In this document: positions 22,010-33,320 of the stretch, piece by piece
Position numbering within the stretch: the first letter of the stretch is position 1
Layout: each line of letters opens with the position of its first letter
DNA from: Thinopyrum elongatum
Taxonomy: Eukaryota > Streptophyta > Magnoliopsida > Poales > Poaceae
Direction: 5' to 3'
Assembly (NCBI GenBank): GCA_011799875.1
Contig: CM022297.1
Location: 534,287,479 to 534,351,478, forward strand
Length of the DNA: 64,000 nucleotides
The notes under the pieces: model-generated
What the model was told of the DNA's origin: nothing
Database searches by the model: none
Seen by the model: only the letters and a program-made list of their open reading frames with translations
Program-made: the position numbers and the translations under genes

Positions 22010-24476
22010 ATGCTAGGGATCGGCCGACCGATGGGAGCCATCGATCGATCGTTGCTCGAGTCGTCGGATCACGGCAAGCGCTTGTCCAGGATCAGCTATG
22101 ATTGGGTCGTTTCTCTTGCCCACACATCCCTACACAAAGCCACGCCCAACTATGAGAAAAAAAAAATCCTTGTATCTCTCGGCACACTTCCCCCTATGTT
22201 GATCGCCGCCTTCCTCCACTTGCAGAGGCTGGTTGTCACCGTCGCACCCTCACAGTGGCACCAACCTCATGTTTGCAGCACCACCATTGCCGATTTCAGC
22301 TTCCAAGATCACCGTTCACAACTTTCCCTGCTTTGAAATGGAGTTGTCGCCTTCACTAGTGATGAGTGATATTTTTACGTTCATCACACCGTTGTTTAAA
22401 CCGGATAATCCCAATTTTTTACCGGATCACTCCAATGATGCTACTAATGACTAATGAATGCCACAATCCTTAGTTTAATGTGTTTCCACAGGAAATGGAC
22501 CCAAACATGAAAGAATATCATCACATAGAAGGAAATACGAAGCATGGAGAACAAGGCAAGTCAGCATGAGCACTAGGAGATTTCCAGAGCAAAAGGAGAT
22601 ACATGGTATGAGCATGCCCGCTTATACCAGCGGCCGTACTCCCTTCCGTCGACACCATGGCGTCCAGTTGAACGGACTTCATAAAAAGGCGAAGCCAGAA
22701 TCTCAACAAGAGATCCACCATTCGTGAAACAGAGAACCAGAAGCCATCTTGCAACCCTAGCCACCGCCATTTCCCATCTCATCTCCATATCCATCACCAT
22801 AGCAATCCCTCTCCAAATTAGACATACTTTTAACTGGTGTATTGCAATCGACAACATTGTAAGACTATTTATCAATCAATCATTCATCTTCATGCCATCT
22901 TCAATGATTTTTTCTTGCGATCTGATCGCCATGTGTGAGTAATTTATTAAGGCAATGGGTTGAGGCAAGGCCTTGCAACCCTATGTATTTGTGCACGGGA
23001 TTGTTGGAATGAATTTGCTTGATTGACATTATTTGTATGTGGGCTTTGCAATGGAGTTTTCTTTTCTCTTCTTCTCGTCCTAAGGCCCTACATGTACCCG
23101 GGATCTCATTGATCAATCAAGGAGGAGGTAAAAAGCGAGTCTGCATAGAATGGTATTTTGAACACCAGTGATAGAAAGGATTAGTACAACAACGGAAAAC
23201 AATTCTTTGGGGACAATGAGGTGTAGTCACTAAACACCCAATGCTTTTGTCTGAAGTAATTCTTAATAACCGAGATAACCCCGCACGATGGACAACTAAC
23301 TCTCGATGTAGGTCGTGATGTACTTTGGAAAAGTCCCCCACTTCAACGCATTCTGAGCACATCATAATAGTTGTCTTCGAGGACTATATTTATTATCAAG
23401 ATGAGATCCCACTCACAAGTACAAGATTCTGAGAGTAAGACCTCATACCCATGGCTACTTTCATATAATTGTGTAGAACCAATTTTTTTTAAATGTCCGG
23501 TTAAAAAACTGGAATTTAATTCGAGAACAATAACTTATTTGACTCTTTCTCGTAGTGCACATTCACTCATGGGTTCGATACCGATGGTCACTACTTGGGG
23601 AAAAGGTTAGGAGGCCTTCTGCTATCCAAACTGGATCTCAAAGGGCATCAACCACCTTTTCTGATGCTGTTGTTAAGGAGTCATCGTGTCATTATTCATT
23701 GCATTAGAGTTATTGTTTAAGTTTTTATTTCAACTTTTTCTTACATTTTTGTTCTTGTTCGTGTATATAGAATGGCTGCGATCGAAGGGTGGTTGGAATC
23801 TTAGGAGGGCCTGCACACCCCATGGGTGCCTCCTAGGGTTACCCTATGGTTTGGTTTCATGATCTTCCTTGAAATTCCTTCCTGTTTTTTCATATTTTTT
23901 TAGAAAAGTCCCTAAAATCATAAACAATGCAAAAATAGGCTTTAATCAACAAACAATAAGTTAATCGTCAAAATAATGGATAATGCCCAAGTATCATCTG
24001 GCACGTGTGTCCATGTTGGCGGCGACGACGCTGGTTTATGCAGTAATAGTGTGCATGCCAAATAATTTTGTGCTACGGTTAACAGGTAAGTAAAGAAGAT
24101 GACTCGTCTTGATTTCCTATTGCTTATATATATAGGCCACCTGCAGATTATTTAGTCCTCCTGAATCCTTTTTTGTTTCTTAATCAGTACCGGTGTTTTA
24201 TGTTTTTCTATCAGCTACATCACAAACCATCTTTAGATGATCCTAAGCCAGAGACAGATGCTACTAAAGAGTAAAACAATAGAACCACAAGCCAGTAGGG
24301 ATCAGTATATTACTACTCATGTGCTCCGTGTGGCATGGCTTATTTCTATTGTTTATCTCGAACCACTTCTGCATACAAATTTAGATACAGTAGTAGGAAA
24401 TCAAGAACATCCACGGTGGTGGCAGGTAATAATTCCGAAGTGTAAGGAATCATCGTAGCAATTTCCAAATATGGAA
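22010..24476. other. Unassigned retrotransposon-like sequence
   Basis: No ORF gives a recognisable domain. The stretch 22490-23650 has the texture of an LTR and leader (GC-rich CCACCGCCATTTCCCATC region followed by a T-rich tail and long untranslated sequence), but I could not find paired LTRs, a primer site or target duplications. The longest open frame (22010-22336, 108 codons) has no domain and no support. Confidence 0.3.
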
Positions 24477-25710
24477 GTGATAAGTATGGAGTGTCAAACC
24501 CACAAGAAGCTAAAGGTAAGATCAATATTCTCTCAAGTCATATCTGCCATTGATACGACTCTACGTAGACTGAGCGTTTGCTTTCATCTAGAAATGAGAA
24601 ATAAAACTACGTTGTGGGTATAAAGAGGATAGCTTTGCATGATATCGGAGAGCTAAAAATATAAAAATAGGTGTTGTCAACATAAAGTTAGAATATATTA
24701 CAAATAGCGAGTGTGGAATAATGATGGATCGGTGTGCAAAATTGTCCTAGGCAATTGTTAACAAGATCAGTAATCATTATTGTAATTTTATATGAGGGAG
24801 AGGCATGAGCTAACATACTTTCCGTACTTGGATCATATGAACTTATGATTGGACCTCTAGTAAGCATCCGCAACTACTAGAAATCATTAAGATAAACCCA
24901 ACCATATCATTAAGTATCAAGTCCCCTTTACTCTCATATGCAACAACCCCTTACTCCGGTGTAAGCTTATGTCACTTTAGCCAACCACTATAAGCGAATC
25001 ATGAACGTATTGCAACACCCTACAGCGGGAATCCTTCACGTGTGCGTGGCACAGAAGGCACCATAGGACAACACCAAAATAAAACATACAACTCAAATAA
25101 ATCAAGATCATCAATCAACCCAAAGGACAAAAAAAATCTACTCAAACATCATAGGATGGCAACACATCATTGGATAATAATATGTGGCATAAAGCACAAT
25201 GTTCAAGTAGGGGATTACAGCGGGGTGCGGGGGAGTGGACCGCTAAAAAGAGATGAGGGAGGTGATGAAGACGGTGATGTTGATGAAGATGATCACCACG
25301 GGGGATGGTTCCCCCGGCGGCACTTCGGCGCCACCGAGAGATAGGGGAAGAGAGGCTCCCCCTCTGGCTTGCTCCTCCATGGCCTCCCCCCTAGATGGGG
25401 AGAGGTTCTCCCTATGGTCCTTGGCCTCCATGGTACCCGGAGGGGCGAGAGCCCCTCCGAGATTGGATCCCTCTCTCTGTTCTCTTCTGTTTCACGTTCC
25501 TGTTTTCTGGCTCGTCACCGTTTCTTAAATCCCGGAGATCCGTAACTTCGATTGGACTGAAATTTTAACAAAAAAATTATCCGGAAATTATCTTTCTTGC
25601 GGCGAAAGAAGGGCACCAACCGGCTTACAGGGGCCCCACAAGCCTTCCCGGCGCGCCCAGGGTAGGGGGCATGCCCGTCGGGCTTGTGGGCCCCTCGGGC
25701 AAGCCCTCAA
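24477..25710 (-). mobile_element. Degraded Gypsy LTR, same lineage as Gypsy-2
   Basis: It aligns by eye with the Gypsy-2 LTRs through shared blocks: ACATGAGGGAGAGGCATGAG-like (24791-24810), GATTGGACCTCTAGTAAGC, TAAGCGAATCATGAACGTAT, CTCAAACATCATAGGAT, a GATGTTGATGAAGATGATCA region, and GGAGATCCGTAACTTCGATT. It is far more diverged than the two Gypsy-2 LTRs are from each other. The upper end is cut near 25710 against Copia-4, and about 0.4 kb of the TGATACG end is missing. Confidence 0.7.
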
Positions 25711-25734
25711 ACACATGCCGGTTCTGCCACGCAT

Positions 25735-28700
25735 CTCCAAGAACTTCACCCTTCCAAGCAGTTTTGTAAGAATGTCAACAAACTGATCAATCGTACGAAC
25801 ATGTTCCACCTTGATCTGTCCATTCTCAACACACTCACGAATAAAATGATATCGGAGATCAATGTGCTTACTTCTTTCATGATGGACATGGTTCTTGGAG
25901 CGAGAAATAGCTGACTGGTTATCAATTCTCAGCAGTACTGGTTGGACTTCTTCTCCCATCAGATTTGCAAGTAGCCTTGCGAGCCATACACCTTGACATG
26001 ATGCTGATGCACCCGGCATGTATTCAGATTCACATGATGACATTGCCAGCACCTTTTGTTTCTGAGAGAACCAACTGATCAGACTTGACCCAAGGTAAAA
26101 TATCATCCCACTAGTGCTCCTCCGATCATCCAAGTCTCCAACCAGATCACTATCGCTGTAACCTGTCAACTTGCGGTTTCCACTTCCTTCATTTGGATAG
26201 AAACATCCATACGCAAGTGTTCTGTGAACATATCGCAGAATGTGCTTTACTTCCGCAAGATGTTCCATGGTGGGCTTCTCCATGTACCTACTTACAATAC
26301 CAACTAAGAAACAAATGTCTGGCCTTGTGTGCACTAAATACCTGAGACTGTCGACTAGGCTGCGATACATCGTTGCATCTACCGGCTTCTCAGTACTGTT
26401 CTTTCTCATGTGCAGAGGAACTTCCATAGGTGTTTGAGTTGAGTTGCAACCCTCTAATCTACTCTTCTGCAGAACCTTTTGAGCATAAGAAGATTGATTC
26501 AGATAAATTCCTTCACTTGTTTGATTTACCTCAATACCCAAGTAGTAACTCAAATGACCCAGGTCGCTCATACTAAAATGTTGCTTCATCTGATCATTGA
26601 ACTTCTCAATTTCATGCGCACAAGGTCCTGTGATGATTAGATCATCAACATAAACTCCAACTAACAGCTGGGATCTCCTGTACACAACATGCTTCAAAGG
26701 GCATTTTGCAAAACCCAAAGAATTCACTTTGTCATCAAGCTTTGAATTCTACGCTCTTGGCGCTTGTTTCAAACCATAGAGGGCCTTGTGCACTCTGAGT
26801 ACTTTCTCCTCTTGCCCCTCGATGACAAAACCTGGTGGTTGGGATACATAAACTTCTTCGCTCAGATCTTCATTTAAGAAGGCCGACTTAACATACATAT
26901 GATGTAATTTCCACCCCTCTTGCGATGCTATTGCAATTAGGAGCCGGACTGTCGCAAGGCATGCAACAGGGGCGAACACCTCCTCAAAATCAATTCCCCG
27001 ATATTGCACATACCCCTTTGCCACCAGTCTTGCTTTGTGCTTGATCACGATTTCAGTTGGGTCTTTTTTCAGCTTAAACACCCACTTGAGTCTAATTGCC
27101 TTCTTACCCGACGACAAATTTGACAGGGCCCATGTTTTGTTGCTCTCAATTGAGTTAATCTCTGGCTGCATTGCATCTCTCCAGTTCTTGTCTTCTTTTG
27201 CTTCAAGAAAACTCTCTGGTTCTTCCATCCCCAGCATGCATGATTCAATTAACTCATATTCAGGTGCCTTCTCTAGCAGATCCTCAACAAGATAATACTT
27301 GGGTGGCCCTTCCATGCTCGACGATGTGGAGGCGTTTGTTGGGTGTGACACAAACTGAGGCCCAGATGGTCCTTCTTCTCGAATAGGAGGGACAAAATCT
27401 TCTGGACGGAGCCCAGCTGAGATCTCTGATGGAGTGAGCTGGTTTGCTGCTGTTACTGACATCCCAGTCGACCCACTTGCTCCCATGATGCCATTTTCTG
27501 GTGCTTTGTGCTGCCAAGACTGCAGGTGAGTGGAGGGGCACAACTCATCTAGGTTTGCTGTCTACCCAATAGCAAAGCCCTCCATTCCTTCTCTTGATGC
27601 ATGAGTGGTCCAGTTCCAGCTGCGCTCCTTCTCAAACACAACATCACGTGATATGTGTAGCTTCTTGGCCAACGGATCATACATTTTGTATGCTTTACTT
27701 TCAGCTTTATATCCAACAAAGACCATTGCTGAGCTCATGTCTGCTAGCTTAGTAAGATGTCCACCAAGCTTATTCACATCTCTAACGCACCCAAACGTGC
27801 ATAGGTGACTGATTGCAGGCTTCTTCTTGTACAAAGCTTCATAGGGAGTCATGCCGTGCACACTTTTTCTCGGGGCATGATTCAAGAGATAGACCCAGTG
27901 GCAACGGCCTCTCCCCAAAATACACCCAACAACCCTTTGGCCTTGAGCAAACACCTAGCCATGCCCACAATGGTTTGGTTTCCCCTCTTGACCACTCCGT
28001 TCTGCTGTGGACTGTACGACACCGTGAGATAGTGTTTGATGCCCAGACTCTAACAAAATTGCACAAACTGCTTTGAGGTGAATTCACCCCCATCCGTTCG
28101 GAGCGCCCTGACCTTGAGATTTAGCTAGCTTTGTTTGTACTACTGCTCGTATTTTCTTGATTGCATCAAGTGCTTCATCTTTTCTTCTGATTAGCACTGT
28201 CCACATGTGGCGAGTGTGGTCATCTACGAGCAACAGATAATACTTCTTTTCTGCAAAGGTAGCAGGCGAAATTGGGCCACACATGTCACCATGTAGCAGC
28301 TGTAGAGCCTCATTTGCACGGTAGCTAGCCTCAGTCGAGAATGGGTTGCGCCTTTGTTTGCTGACCAGACAATTGTCACACACTCGTTCTGCATGCTCGA
28401 TTCTTGGTAAACTTGACACCGTTCCGTTTTGTGCTAGTGCACGTAGGGCATGGAAACTGATGTGTCCATACCGAGCATGCTAGAGCCACTGATCCTCACT
28501 AGACTTTGCAAGCCAACACACTGGACTTGTGTGCTCAAGATCAATCACATACAGCCAGTTTCTAGACCTTGACACTTTTGCAAGCAGCTTTCTTTCTCAT
28601 TCAAACACAACTAGTACACCATTATCAACAGAGTACTTACAACCGTTTTCATCTAGCTGTCCCAAACTAATAATGTTGCTCTTGAGTCTGGGAATGTAAT

Positions 28701-30014
28701 ACACCTCGGTCAGAACTCGATGCTCGCTCGTGTGTGCAATAAACAACACAAACCCACGGCCTTCAATTTCCACAAGTGAACCATCTCCAAATCTCACAGT
28801 TCTTTTCACACTCGTGCTAGCTCTGCAAACTTGTCCCTGCAACCTGTCATGTGATTGCTCGCCCCGGTATCAAGGTACCAGGACGTGTTTGTGTCACCGG
28901 CTAGCTTTGGGAGAACTCTGTCCTCTTGCAGCATAACCCTCTCAGTCTTAACTTCAGCAGTGTGCACCACTTCGCAGACCTTGGCCATGAGCATCGCGGG
29001 GTCATTAACGTGATTATCTTGCACCAGATTAGCCCTTCCTCACTTCGGCTCCGTACACTCAAAGGCAAAATGACCATTAACATTACAGTTGAAACACTTT
29101 ATCTTTGATTTAATTATCAAACTTACGATGCTTCTTTGGCTTTCCTTTGGCATTGTTCTAGACATGATCACCACGACCTTTCTCAGAGCCGCTGTTCTGG
29201 CCGCCTCCCTTCTTTGTACAGGAACCGGAACCGCTGCTCCCATAGATGATCTTCTCCCCCTTCATCAGGGGCTCCAACACCCGCGTGACAAGCATGAGCT
29301 GCTCGTTGCTCTCGCCGCGGCTTTGGCGACGCCCATGCTGGTTTTCCTCGAATGTCATGGGGCATCTGATGGCCTCCTGCACTGTCATCTCGAGATGTCA
29401 CCGCACGCTGGTTCTCCTTGAACTGTTGATGACGTTAGTGAAGCGATCTGGCACGGTGCTGAAGAGTCGCTCCACCACAGCCTCCTCCTCAAGAGTGACT
29501 CTGAGGGAGCGAATCTCGCTCACAAGTGTGGTGAGTTTCCTGGCGAACTCCGGGATCGTCTCCCCGTCGCCCATGTCGAGGCAATCAAACTGCCTCTTCA
29601 GTTGTCACACGTGTGCCTTCTTCACACGATCTTCACCGACCCGCGTTCATCGGACCATCTCCCACGCCTCCTACGCGGTGTCGCAGTCCGCAACCTGCAA
29701 CATGACATGATCTGGGACGGACCGCGAGAGCGCCGCAAACGCTCCCTCGTCCGCCACCTGGTCGTACTCGCCGGAGTCATCAATCACCGACCAGATGTGG
29801 AGCACCTTCATCAACACTTTCATCTTGATGGCCCACAGAGAGTACTTTGTGCCCATCGGCATCGGGTACTGCACGGGCATGTTGGTGGCTTTCGATGACG
29901 CAGCCAGCACCACGGCAGTTCATCGCCTGCGCTGGGCTTTATTGCCGCCAGTGGCGTGTACTTTCTGCCGCCGCTGCTCTTCTTGTCAACTTTCTTGGGA
30001 GACGTATCCCCCAT
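25735..30014 (-). pseudogene. Copia-4 gag-pol polyprotein, broken
   Basis: ATG at 30012-30014 (MGDTSPKKVDKKSSGGRKYT), then a frameshift near 29920 into a Gag segment (KYSLWAIKMKVLMKVLHIWS), a stop at 29671, a zinc knuckle CFNCNVNGHFAFEC followed by TGA at 29040-29042, protease (WYLDTGASNHMTG), integrase (LLHGDMCGPI, RTDGGEFTS), RT (KARLVAKGYVQ, VYVDDLIITG) and RNase H to about VKFLEMRGRTGM. The integrase motif usually reading NGVVERRN is NGVVKRGN here, so the catalytic Glu is replaced by Lys. A Trp codon in RT is TAG at 26749-26751. Many other frame changes occur between 27543 and 29700. Confidence 0.9.
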
Positions 30015-30067
30015 CGCCGCCACCAAAACACCTCCAATCACCGCTGCCAAACACCCAAGGTCCTAAC

Positions 30068-30088
30068 CCAAAAGCTCTGAATACCAAT
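30068..30088 (-). promoter_or_regulatory. Copia-4 primer-binding site
   Basis: The minus strand reads TTGGTATTCAGAGCTTTTGG just inside the LTR: the tRNA-Met complement TGGTATCAGAGC with an extra T. Its position exactly between LTR and gag leader supports the assignment. Confidence 0.75.
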
Positions 30089-30519
30089 TGTTAGTTTCGA
30101 GCTGTGATCTGGACACTCTCTCACGAACCCACATCCAGAGGGAGACGAAGGCACACAGAGAGACCACGCAGCTACAGAGAGATAGAAGTTTTTGCGACGC
30201 ACTAATCTTTTGCATCTTTTCTGCTTCATTCCTTTTATTCCTTTGACTAACCAACTTGTAGCTACGAGATCGCCACCATCCAAACTTTGCGCGTGGCATC
30301 CCACAAGCGTTGGGACGTGGTGATGCGGAATAAACACATCAAGGACTAGACTAGGCTGCAGTGTGAACGCAACACACTTCTGGCCTATGCAATCTTCGTA
30401 AGTGACATATCTCACACGAGATTGCTTCCTTATATTTGCTAAACAGAAAAGAGGAAACAAAAGCTAACGTGATAGAAAATAAAATAGGACATGGTAGACA
30501 ACAAGGTTAAACACTAACA
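30089..30519 (-). repeat. Copia-4 5' LTR (431 bp)
   Basis: Bounded by TGTTAGT (30089) and ACTAACA (30519), perfect inverted ends. It contains CCTTTTATTCC and an AT-rich centre. No partner LTR is in the window. Confidence 0.8.
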
Positions 30520-30524
30520 CCGAC

Positions 30525-30910
30525 GAAGTTCATCTTCACATACTAAATCTTTCATGCCGTTGATACGCCCATGGCTCAATTTACATCCGTGCATTATCTG
30601 CATGGCCGACCGTGACAGTTTCTGCTCCAGCCATAGGGAACCTTGCAAATTCCAGCTCCCATATAGAGCCAATACGCATGAAGTTGCACATATTTGAGAT
30701 GGTTATTTAGGCAGATAATCGTATATGCTAGACTGCTACTGTTGGTTGCCACCGCCCAAATGCATCTTGAGAACATGTTTTTGGCAATTTTAACCAGTTC
30801 AAACCATCTCAAACATCAAGTCTATCTCCAGCGGTACGTCGTCGTCAGCATGAGTTGGGTATGTACTTCTATGCACAACTTCAGTGCAACCTCATGTATT
30901 TTTAAGAGAC
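30525..30910. other. Unassigned interval
   Basis: No ORF, repeat or domain recognised. It is moderately AT-rich and could be old unique sequence. Confidence 0.3.
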
Positions 30911-31330
30911 TAGGCTCCGTTCGGTATACAGGAATTTCGCAGGAATTTTTGGAGGATTGGTCTCCCTAGGAAGTTCTACCTGCAGGGCGTTCGTTTCGGA
31001 GGAATCACGGTGGCCCGTTCCATCGGAAAGTCATGCAAACCTGTACTTTTCAGAGGAAATCGAAAATCCAGTGAAACCTCATGTTCTGGCGGACGTCGAG
31101 GTTAAACGCTGGCTCAGGGTGGTCCAGCCAAATAAACAATGCAGCTGCATGAGACTTTGGAGAGGTCACCGCTTTTAAGACAATAAAAAATTCTAATCAT
31201 CCCAAGGGTGCCTTTTCCTGCCAACTGAACAGGCCAGAATACTCCATTGGTTTGCTCTTCACCCTGAACTCTATTCCTGTGCAGTTATTTATTCCTACAT
31301 TTCTTCTTCCTCCCAACCGAACAGAGCCTA
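30911..31330. mobile_element. TIR element with TAGGCTCCGTTCGG / CCGAACAGAGCCTA ends
   Basis: The two ends are inverted over 14 bp with one mismatch, and the adjoining AGGAATTTTTGGAGG / TTCCTACATTTCTTC parts are also loosely inverted. The element is 420 bp and noncoding. GAC occurs on both sides (30908-30910 and 31331-31333) and could be a 3-bp target duplication, which would fit a Harbinger-type MITE. Confidence 0.6.
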
Positions 31331-31333
31331 GAC

Positions 31334-31826
31334 TAGTATTCACATGTAAACAAAGCAATCTAGTTACGCATCACATCGTTCTTGGTCACAACCGCAACCT
31401 CCAAAAGAGCTAGGGTTTCCCTGCCTCCCGCCGGCGCCTCCGTCGGTCCGCCTCGTCTCCAGTGGCCTTAGGACCAAGGGGATGGAGTGGATCCTGATCC
31501 TTCCGATGGGAGGGTTCCGTTTTTAGATTTTTTTTTTAAATTTTGTTAGGATTTGTGTCCTGGTCAGGAAGGCGAGACGGTGGCAAGTCCATTCCAATGA
31601 CGAATCTCTGTGATGGGCTAGGGGTTTGTTGGACGAGTGGCCCGAAATAACTGCTAATCATCTGAAACAAGGTCATGAATTATTTTCCCCTAAAAAAAGG
31701 TCATGAATGATTTTCCTAACACACACAAATACATGCCCCTAAAAAAACACACACAAATACATGTCTGATGATGGGTAATTCACATGGCGCGACTATACAC
31801 TACCGCTGGAGTGTATGTTGCTTAAA
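31334..31826. other. Unassigned; 31385-31640 resembles a LINE or gene 5' leader
   Basis: The stretch with AGCTAGGGTTTCCCTGCC, CCGCCGGCGCCTCCGTCGG and GGGATGGAGTGGATCCTGAT looks like the GC-rich 5' leader of grass LINEs or gene fragments, followed by T-rich sequence. No start codon opens a long frame. Confidence 0.3.
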
Positions 31827-32590
31827 GCGAGATGGTAGCTTCGCTCGCCCGCAGCCCCCGTGAATATGTGCCGACCCATAAACGTGTTCTCGCTCGCTGC
31901 GTTTAGTCGCTTTATATCCAGTTTTGGGGTTTTTCTTTTTTCCTTTTTCTGTACCACGGCTGAACTTTCCCGGTTATTAGTTTTTTCTTTCTTTCTTTTT
32001 TCCGTGTTTTCCTTTAGGGTTTCATCTGTTTTCTTTGGTTTTCAATTTTTCACGTCGGGTTTTTTTTCTTGATTTTTTTTGTTTCTTTACTGTTTTCTTT
32101 GGGGTTTTTCCCCACACATGTGTACCTTATTTATATACATCGGGAACATTTTTATGCATAATTTACATGTTTTCAAATACCTGATTATTTAAAAAAAAAT
32201 TATGTTTTCAAATATATTATGTCTACTTTTTCCATACACGTGGTACATATTTCGTATACACCAGAAACATTTTTCTGTACATGCTCAACATTTTTCAAAT
32301 GCATGATTACTTTTTTTCAGATATATATTTTGAAATTTTTTGCGAACATGTGTTAAACAATCTTTTTAATTCGTGTTGTTTAAAGTAATTTTAAGTTTCA
32401 AAATACGAACAAAAATAACAAATAACTAATATGCGCCCACCCGAGATGAGGCTTGCTACTAATCACGATAGTTAGGCCGTCTGGCCCTTGTACGAGTGCT
32501 GCAGGCGAGGGCATCTTTCAACTCGTTATAAGCGAGGTATATACTCGCCCCTATTCTACATTGGTTCTAGCGGACCGAGTACCATCTCGC
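31827..32590. mobile_element. AT-rich element bounded by GCGAGATGGTA inverted repeats
   Basis: GCGAGATGGTA at 31827-31837 and its exact inverse TACCATCTCGC at 32580-32590 bracket a polypyrimidine stretch and degenerate AT-rich words (ATACACCAGAAACATTTTT). It matches the architecture of 20393-21327. No target duplication or transposase was found. Confidence 0.4.
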
Positions 32591-32619
32591 CTGAAGTAGG
32601 GTGTTTAGTGAACCGGCCC

Positions 32620-32974
32620 CGTAATGTCACATTAGTAGTAGTTAGTTAATTTTATTTGTTATTCTAAAAAATATTCTTTGTTCGTTTTCCCTCTTTCTTT
32701 TCTTTCTTTTACTTTTGTTTATCTTACAAAAAACATGTATTTCTGTGTATATATAATTCATAAATAAACAAATTGAATTAAAAAATTACCTTACTTAAGT
32801 TTTTAAAAAGTACATTGGTCATTAAACAATGTTCATGTGATGTAAAATTTTGTTTCTGCAATTTTTGAAAATATTCGTACCATTCAAACAATATCCATGT
32901 AACTTAAAAAATGTTGACATGCTTAAAAATATGTCAAGATTTTTTTTTCATGAAATACATACATACATACATAT

Positions 32975-33023
<49 letters not shown>

Positions 33024-33288
33024 TATATATATATATATATAAAGTTTACATCATTAATTTTTTATTAAGTTTACATCATTAATTTTTTATCACATTAAAA
33101 TAATGTTCACTCATTTTAAATATATGTTGATTACTTTTTTTCTGAAAATGTTCATACAATGTAAAAAAATACATATTTTTTAAGAAATGGTAAAAACATA
33201 TAAAAAAAATGTTTGCACCAGTTTTAAAAGTTCATAAACACCTAAGATGTGTTTGCATGTTTTAGAAAAAATGTTCATGATATTTATG
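32620..33288. repeat. AT-rich degenerate repeat region
   Basis: Words such as GTTCATGTGATGTAAAATTT, AATGTTCACTCATTTTAAAT and AATGTTCATACAATGTAAAA recur with drift. It forms the left flank of the split Mutator-like element, and similar sequence resumes at 61845, so both are probably parts of the same older element. Confidence 0.45.
32957..33042 (+). repeat. Compound microsatellite (CATA)n-(CA)n-(TA)n
   Basis: CATACATACATACATATACA, then about thirteen CA units, an AACATA break, then about nine TA units. Directly readable and likely polymorphic. Confidence 0.97.
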
Positions 33289-33320
33289 AAAGAGAGAAGT
33301 CCGTATTACCCCCTTGTACT
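33289..33320 (+). mobile_element. Left terminal sliver of a Mutator-like element split by Copia-3
   Basis: AAAGAGAGAAGTCCGTATTA followed by CCCCCTTGTACT, resumed at 60558 (ACTTGTCCTAGGGTTC... CAACCCTTAAC), is an inverted copy of 61775-61838. About 65 nt can be aligned across the Copia insertion at roughly 80% identity by eye. The two pieces belong to one element whose remainder is 60558-61838. Confidence 0.75.

Larger units (their letters stand above)
25711..30519 (-). mobile_element. Copia-4: a different Ty1/copia lineage with a short LTR, 3' end lost
   Basis: On the minus strand it shows a 431-bp 5' LTR (30519 to 30089), a Met-type primer site, gag starting at 30014 and a decayed gag-pol ending near 25735. 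The 3' LTR is absent: the sequence passes directly into the degraded Gypsy LTR. Protein motifs (UBN2-like Gag, PQQNG integrase, ALYGLKQAPRA and VYVDDLIITG in RT) fit the Ale/Retrofit-type group rather than Angela/BARE. CCGAC (30520-30524) should be half of its target duplication. Confidence 0.85.

Noticed and set aside
22010..22336. 108-codon plus-strand frame as a possible host gene exon
   Set aside because: No recognisable domain, no splice or partner exon evidence, surrounded by TE-like sequence.
29246..29710. 154-codon plus-strand frame
   Set aside because: Antisense to the Copia-4 gag region; no domain.
32957..33042. Possible CRISPR-like or satellite array
   Set aside because: It is a plain CATA/CA/TA microsatellite without spacers or unit structure.
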